From: Gaiella sp038230035
GTDB lineage: Bacteria; Actinomycetota; Thermoleophilia; Gaiellales; Gaiellaceae
Reading direction: 5' to 3'
Assembly (NCBI GenBank): GCA_038230035.1
Contig: JBBRNX010000002.1
Location: 62,001-126,000 of the forward strand
DNA length: 64,000 nt
Position numbers and translations under genes: made by a program. Shown here in pieces: positions 61,987-64,000 of this stretch; position 1 is the stretch's first letter; every line of letters begins with the position of its first letter. The notes under the pieces were generated by a model. The model had not been told where the DNA came from. It worked only from the letters and a program-made list of their open reading frames with translations, and searched no databases.

Positions 61987-64000
61987 ATGACCAGAGCCTT
62001 CGCCATCGCCGTTCTCGTCGCTGCGACCCTGGTTGGTGTCGCCACCCAGCCCAGTCGTCAGAACCGCGTAGGAGCGTCGACCGCGGCCGAAGTGATCGTG
62101 ACGCTCAGCGCGCCCGCGCTCTCTCACGGGGACAGTCCGGTGGCGAAGCGCAATCTCGCGCGTGCCCAGGCGGCGTTCACGACAGCTCTCCGTCACATCG
62201 TTCCTGCCGCCCGGATCCGTTGGCGCTACCGCATCACGCTCGACGGCGCAGCGGTTGTGTTGCCCGAACGCGACATCCGGCTGCTCGCGGCACTACCCGG
62301 GGTGCGCGACGTGTATCGCTCGGGGCACTACGAGTTGCTGACCGGACCTGCGGGCGGTCAGATCGGGGCGCCGCAGCTCTGGGCACCGGGTCTCGCGAAC
62401 GCCGGGGATGGGATCAGGATCGGGATCATCGACGGTGGCGTCGATCAGACCCATCCGTTCTTCGACCCGAAGGGCTACACGATGCCGGCCGGGTTCCCAA
62501 AAGGCCAGGTCGCGTTCACGACGGCGAAGGTCATTGTCGCGCGCTCGTTTCCGCCTCCCGGCCCGACGACCGCCGCTGAGCGCGCTCCATTCGACGCGAA
62601 GTCTTCTAGCTCGGAGCACGGGACGCACGTCGCGGGAATCGCCGCGGGCAACGCGAACACTGCCGCCGCAGGCGGCGCGCTCATCTCGGGTGTCGCGCCT
62701 CGCGCCTACATCGGCAACTATCGTGCGTACACGATCCCGACCGACAGCGGCGTCGGCGAGGACGGCAACGCGCCCGAAGTGGTCGCAGCGATCGAGGCGG
62801 CGGTCGCCGACGGCATGGACGTGATCAACCTCTCGATTGGTGAGGCGGAGACAGAGCCTTCGCGGGACCCGATCGCGCTCGCGCTCGACGGTGCCGCTGC
62901 GGCCGGCGTCATCCCAGTGGTCGCTGCAGGAAACGACTACGGCGAGTTCGGCCACGGCTCGCTGACCTCCCCGGGCTCCTCCGCCAACGCGATCACAGTG
63001 GGCGCGGTCACCACGGCCGATTTCGGATCCGCAGGCGTGATCGCCGACTTCTCGTCGTCCGGACCGACGCCGCTCTCGCTTCGCCTCAAGCCGGATGTGG
63101 CGGCACCGGGCGTCGGCATCCTCTCCTCGATCCCGAACGGCTGGGGAGAGCTGTCCGGAACGAGCATGGCGTCGCCGCACGTCGCCGGTGGCGCCGCACT
63201 TCTACGCCAACGCCACCGCGACTGGACGGTCGAGCAGGTCAAGTCGGCGCTCGTCGCGACCGGCGACGACGCATGGGCGAGCGATACCCGTACGACGCCA
63301 GCCCTCCCGACGCGTGTCGGGGGCGGCGTCATCGACCTTCCGCGCGCCGACCAGACGCTGCTCTTCACCGAGCCGAGCTCGCTGTCGTTCGGTCTCGTGC
63401 GCGCAGGGTCGGGTGCATCGACCCAGGTTGCCCTGGCAGACGCGGGCGGTGGGGCAGGTATTTGGACGGTCGCCGTTGAGCAGTTCGGTGCGGCAGGCGG
63501 GCTGACGATCACGGTGCCGCCGAGCGTCGCCGCTCCCGGTTCATTCACGATTGGCGTTGCGACCGAGGCGAACGCGGCCGAACGCGACGTTAGCGGCTAC
63601 GTGATCCTCGCCAAGGACACGCAGACACGCCGCGTCCCGTTCTGGCTGCGTATTACTCGACCCGTCCTCGGGAGCGAACCGTTCGTCAGGCTCGCACGCC
63701 CCGGTCTCTACAGAGCCGACACACGCGGCGGAGCGAGCCGCGTGTCCGAGTTCCGCTACCCCGGGGTGCCTGGGAGCCCGGCATTGCCGGCAACCTTGAG
63801 TGGACCCGAACGGGTCTTCCGGGTCAGCGTGCCGGCCCGGGTCGCGAACTTCGGTGTCGCGATCGTCTCCACACAGCCGGGAGCTCGTATCCAGCCGCGA
63901 GTCGTTGCTGGCGCCGACGAGAACCGCTTGACGGGCTATGCGGGACTACCCATCGTGCTCAACCCGTACCTCGCCGGCTTCAACGACGCCGTCGCAAGCG
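61987..64000 (+). CDS. Subtilisin-like serine protease, secreted (3' end cut by window edge)
   Basis: The frame is open from ATG 61987 to the window end (at least 671 residues). A signal peptide (FAIAVLVAATLVGVATQ) and an inhibitor-I9-like propeptide are followed by a peptidase S8 domain. The catalytic Asp is in RIGIIDGGVDQTHP (~149), His in EHGTHVAGIAAG (~211), oxyanion Asn in VVAAGND (~316) and Ser in SGTSMASPHVAGG (~393). A beta-rich C-terminal region continues past the edge. It is a typical large extracellular subtilase. Confidence 0.93.
   Translation, partial: MTRAFAIAVLVAATLVGVATQPSRQNRVGASTAAEVIVTLSAPALSHGDSPVAKRNLARAQAAFTTALRHIVPAARIRWRYRITLDGAAVVLPERDIRLLAALPGVRDVYRSGHYELLTGPAGGQIGAPQLWAPGLANAGDGIRIGIIDGGVDQTHPFFDPKGYTMPAGFPKGQVAFTTAKVIVARSFPPPGPTTAAERAPFDAKSSSSEHGTHVAGIAAGNANTAAAGGALISGVAPRAYIGNYRAYTIPTDSGVGEDGNAPEVVAAIEAAVADGMDVINLSIGEAETEPSRDPIALALDGAAAAGVIPVVAAGNDYGEFGHGSLTSPGSSANAITVGAVTTADFGSAGVIADFSSSGPTPLSLRLKPDVAAPGVGILSSIPNGWGELSGTSMASPHVAGGAALLRQRHRDWTVEQVKSALVATGDDAWASDTRTTPALPTRVGGGVIDLPRADQTLLFTEPSSLSFGLVRAGSGASTQVALADAGGGAGIWTVAVEQFGAAGGLTITVPPSVAAPGSFTIGVATEANAAERDVSGYVILAKDTQTRRVPFWLRITRPVLGSEPFVRLARPGLYRADTRGGASRVSEFRYPGVPGSPALPATLSGPERVFRVSVPARVANFGVAIVSTQPGARIQPRVVAGADENRLTGYAGLPIVLNPYLAGFNDAVAS

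Overview
The window is high-GC bacterial DNA with dense, same-strand operons, many GTG or TTG starts, whiA, a PyrR-controlled pyr operon and abundant secreted or membrane proteins of unknown function. Together these point to an actinobacterium, most likely of the Thermoleophilia (Gaiellales/Solirubrobacterales type). That placement is inferred from gene style and order, not from a marker tree. Many genes have a TANNNT -10 hexamer 6-9 nt upstream of the start codon and no Shine-Dalgarno, so leaderless transcription looks common.

Layout. 1-7593: the pyrimidine operon pyrR-pyrB-pyrC-carA-carB-pyrK on the minus strand, with a PyrR-type RNA hairpin just upstream of the pyrR Shine-Dalgarno. 7591-15642: a frameshifted methyltransferase, RNase Z, an HD-GYP protein, a LysM protein with a LexA box inside its promoter, a glycosidase-like secreted protein, a DUF1611/enolase-superfamily pair (dgcN/dgcA-like) separated by a 163-bp imperfect palindrome, and a cytochrome c/membrane protein pair. 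15719-26678: tRNA-Arg, a CorA transporter, an SDR-like protein, secreted proteins, PPK2, a HerA-like ATPase, a nuclease, HIT and GNAT proteins.

26817-36698: an integrated mobile element of about 9.8 kb bounded by a 44-bp repeat. The repeat is the 5' half of tRNA-Gly(CCC), which is truncated on the left and completed to an intact gene on the right. The element carries a tyrosine integrase, two small Xis/AlpA-like HTH proteins, a RepA-like ATPase with iteron-like repeats at its 3' end, small-terminase-like proteins, a zinc-ribbon protein with a divergent operator, and many small unknown genes. No large terminase, capsid or conjugation gene is visible. This gene set resembles a phage satellite or a very reduced prophage. 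Its left 3 kb holds a membrane glycosyltransferase-like gene and two cupins, which may be cargo.

36805-64000: small unknown genes, a flavodoxin-like oxidoreductase, a sugar transferase, fba, glpX, an EamA permease, argS (with a degenerate HIGH motif), an ECF sigma factor, then gpmI-tpiA-pgk-gap-whiA-ogt. These face a divergent P5C dehydrogenase, a YeiH permease and a UPF0104 protein. Then come uvrC, a second glycosidase-like protein, a HemQ-type protein, two membrane proteins, a peroxiredoxin, a frameshifted glycosyltransferase/HEAT pair, tRNA-Leu(CAG) and a subtilisin-like protease cut by the window edge. Central carbon metabolism (fba, glpX, gap, pgk, tpiA, gpmI) is unusually concentrated between 39.3 and 48.7 kb.

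Four clear frameshifts and one tentative one each look like the loss of one base from a short homopolymer. That pattern raises the possibility of sequencing error in a long-read or metagenomic assembly rather than real gene decay.
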